From positions 293,553 to 306,243 of the forward strand of contig MU646458.1 in the NCBI GenBank assembly GCA_026770585.1: a stretch of 12,691 nt of DNA. The letters run 5' to 3'. Each line of letters begins with the position of its first letter. Positions within the stretch are counted from its first letter, which is position 1. The DNA comes from Baffinella frigidus. Lineage: Eukaryota > Cryptophyceae > Cryptomonadales > Baffinellaceae. Position numbers and translations under genes: made by a program. Shown piece by piece: positions 11,253 through 12,691 of this stretch. A model generated the notes under the pieces. That model did not search any database, was not told the DNA's origin, and saw nothing but the letters and a program-made list of their open reading frames with translations.

Positions 11253-11324
11253 TCGTCGGTACCCTGCGTGTCCATTTCGCGTAGTTACCGTAACACCAGC
11301 CCTCACGGGAGGAAAACATCCATC

Positions 11325-11362
11325 TTGAGTTCTGTTTTTTTGTGGCCCAGCTATCCCTGTAC
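11325..11362. mobile_element. Second D right end
   Basis: CTTGAGTTCTG, a seven-T run, GTGGCCCAGCTATCCCTGTA. Same orientation as the end at 11211-11252 and about 110 bp after it. No matching left end was found between them, so the interval 11253-11324 is not shown to be element interior. Confidence 0.5.
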
Positions 11363-11405
11363 ATGTGCTCGCATGCGCCTGGCCTCTCTGTGGCTCAGCA
11401 TCAAA

Positions 11406-11493
11406 TCGAGGCTGAAGGTTGAGCCAATTTCTTGGTCCAGAGCCTCGAATATGGGGCTCTAACCGAAGAAAATGGCTTCAGCTTCAGCCTCGA
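11406..11493. ncRNA. Pre-miRNA-like 88-nt hairpin (candidate)
   Basis: TCGAGGCTGAAG (11406-11417) pairs perfectly with CTTCAGCCTCGA (11482-11493). Pairing continues as AGCCA with TGGCT, TTTCTT with AAGAAA, and AGAGCC with GGCTCT, leaving a loop of about 10 nt (11445-11454). Roughly 30 pairs with small internal mismatches resemble a microRNA or small-RNA precursor. It could equally be an aged inverted-repeat element; no second copy is visible and expression is unknown. Confidence 0.4.
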
Positions 11494-11557
11494 ACTGATC
11501 CACTTGGGAGTTCACCGAAAATTCTTCAGGTGAAAAGGAGAAGGCTGTCCCCCACAG

Positions 11558-11704
11558 ACTAGTTGGCCGACGAGAACCCATCACCCAGTCTCATAACTAC
11601 AAGTTTTTTGTAAAACCTGAAACTGGCTGGGTTCTCAGTACCAGGGTGTTAACCAGTTTTTGGATGAGCCTTCAGGATGCACTAGTGTGGCCGACGAGAA
11701 CCCA
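11558..11704. repeat. Direct repeat pair with 124-bp period
   Basis: ACTAGTTGGCCGACGAGAAC (from 11558) and ACTAGTGTGGCCGACGAGAA (from 11681) extend through CCCA and match at all but one inserted base. Between them is a TTTTTTGTAAAACC patch and the partial inverse CTGGGTTCTC. No gene is supported in 11494-11730. Confidence 0.6.
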
Positions 11705-11729
11705 CGAGGTTTTGGGGAGCAGGGAGTAT

Positions 11730-12357
11730 GGAGTGGGATTTAGGATTTGGGGTTTATGGTTTAGGGTTTAAGGTTTAGGGTTTAGGGTTTAGGGTTAAGG
11801 GTTTAGGGTTGAGGGTTCAGGGTTCAGGGTTGAGGGCTCAGGGATCAGGGTTTGGGGTTTAGGGTTTAGGAGTTAGGCTTTAGTGTTGAGGGTTGAGGGT
11901 TGAGGACTTAGGCTTTAGTGTTGAGGGTTGAGGGTTTAGGGTTTAGGGTTTAGGGTTTAGGGTTTAGGGTTTAGGGTTGAGGGTTTAGCGTTCAGGGTTC
12001 AGGGTTTAGGGTTTACAGGGTAGGGTGTAGGGTGTGGGGTTTAGGGTTTAGAATTTGAGGATCGGGGTTTGTGGTGTATGGCTTATGGTTTATGGTTTAT
12101 GGTTTATGGTTTATGGTTTAAGCTTTGTGGTTTAGGGTTTAGGGTTGATGGTTTGTGGTTTATGGTTTAGGGGTTGAGGTTTAGGGTTCAGGGTCAAGGG
12201 TTCGTGGCTGAGCGTTGATGGTTGGGGATTTTGGCTCTAGGGATCAGGGATTAGGGTTTAGGGTTTAGGGTTGAGGTTTTTGGGTTCAAGGTTTATGGTT
12301 GAGGGTTGAGGGTTGCGGGTTGAGGTTTGAGAGTTGAGGGTTGAGAGTTGCGGGTTT
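11730..12357. repeat. Third degenerate TTTAGGG array, G strand
   Basis: About 630 bp of TTTAGGG variants, with near-perfect runs at 11935-11975 and local homogenised variants: GGTTTAT x5 near 12078-12118 and GGGTTGA runs near 11887-11932 and 12298-12350. Such patches show that the array evolves by local slippage or unequal exchange, not by telomerase. Confidence 0.9.
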
Positions 12358-12359
12358 CT

Positions 12360-12512
12360 GCAGACAGCACAGAGAGAAAGAGAAAGCGAGAGAGAGAGCG
12401 CGAAGCAGGAGTCACTGCGAGAGAGATAGAGAGAGAGAGGCAGGAGCCAGAGAGAAACAGGCGAGACAGAGAGGAGAGCGAGAGAGAGAGGATAGCAAGA
12501 GAGGGAAAGAGG
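12360..12512. repeat. GA-rich low-complexity tract
   Basis: Impure (GA)n with CAGG and AAAG interruptions directly after the telomere-like array. Arg/Glu-rich and Ser/Leu-rich open frames on both strands are translated low complexity and are not called. Confidence 0.85.
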
Positions 12513-12611
12513 ACCTCCAGAAACTTGATTTGCGTGGCAAGACACGTTTCGAAGCAAGCCCTTCTCTCCTGATCTTCAACACGCCTTCAGCAACAAATCA
12601 ACAATAGTTCC

Positions 12612-12612
<1 letters not shown>
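12513..12612. other. Short unassigned sequence before the poly-C end
   Basis: About 100 bp of ordinary-looking sequence with no repeat or gene that I can support. Confidence 0.4.

Positions 12613-12691
<79 letters not shown>
12613..12691. repeat. Terminal 79-base poly-C run
   Basis: An uninterrupted C run to the last base. Family A arms and the G-run at 1071-1083 show that C/G homopolymers occur in this DNA. Even so, a run this long at the edge may be a sequencing or assembly artefact, or may simply continue outside the window. Confidence 0.9.

Noticed and set aside
12258-12607. Arg/Glu-rich and Ser/Leu-rich open frames on both strands
   Set aside because: They translate the GA-rich tract and the adjoining telomere-like array; stops are simply rare in such low-complexity sequence.
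1-12691. tRNA or rRNA genes
   Set aside because: I looked for the conserved T-loop GGTTCGAATCC-type box and for rRNA core motifs and saw no convincing candidate; a covariance-model search would be decisive.

Overview
This window looks like eukaryotic subtelomeric DNA. The evidence is long degenerate arrays of the Arabidopsis-type telomere motif TTTAGGG, a C-strand telomere-variant tract (CCCCAAA) at the left end, microsatellites, minisatellites, a dense set of short foldback elements, and very little coding sequence. An alga or other protist with TTTAGGG-class telomeres is plausible, but the sequence does not fix a lineage. I found no rRNA, tRNA, CRISPR or bacterial-type operon. No open frame belongs to a family I recognise.

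Layout. 1-292: CCCCAAA/CCCTAAA-type DNA interrupted by an island of about 174 bp bounded by 12-bp inverted repeats. 293-2136: non-coding DNA with a G-run/(CT)n block, a dispersed ~50-bp repeat in three copies and a ~53-bp minisatellite. 2137-2280: two short telomere-like tracts facing each other. 2281-3163: diverged ~110-bp direct repeats, a CT-rich tract and the first copy of a ~150-bp dispersed repeat. 3168-5043: a cluster of nested terminal-inverted-repeat elements of two main families, called A (CAGGGGTACCTCGCTC ends) and B (TCCCTTAAGTGGCGAG ends). 5044-6640: 1.6 kb of degenerate G-strand TTTAGGG array. 6641-10260: the only region with credible genes, arranged as a diverged inverted duplication around a cluster of strong palindromes. 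10260-10690: two more A elements, one inside a telomere-like array. 10793-11035: a foldback with a B element at its centre. 11176-11710: element ends, a pre-miRNA-like hairpin and a direct repeat. 11730-12357: a third telomere-like array, then a GA-rich tract and a terminal 79-base poly-C.

The strongest biology is the A/B element system. Two A copies have TA on both sides and an empty site that can be read in flanking repeats, which is the target pattern of Tc1/mariner-type elements. One A sits in TTTAGGG-like DNA, which supplies TA sites. B elements sit at the TA inside the terminal repeats of A-like elements, and a shortened A lies inside a B, so the families have invaded each other. Arms of individual A copies share private changes, suggesting within-copy homogenisation. 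No transposase is visible, so these would be non-autonomous.

The second structure is the mirror-image duplication X-Y-Z / Z'-Y'-X' (6767-7741 and 9557-10255). Segment Z encodes a shared Ser/Arg/Ala-rich protein module carried by a minus-strand gene (7343-8062) and a plus-strand paralogue (9041-9823). The paralogue frame is interrupted by one TGA. The gene calls are predictions from open frame and paralogy only.
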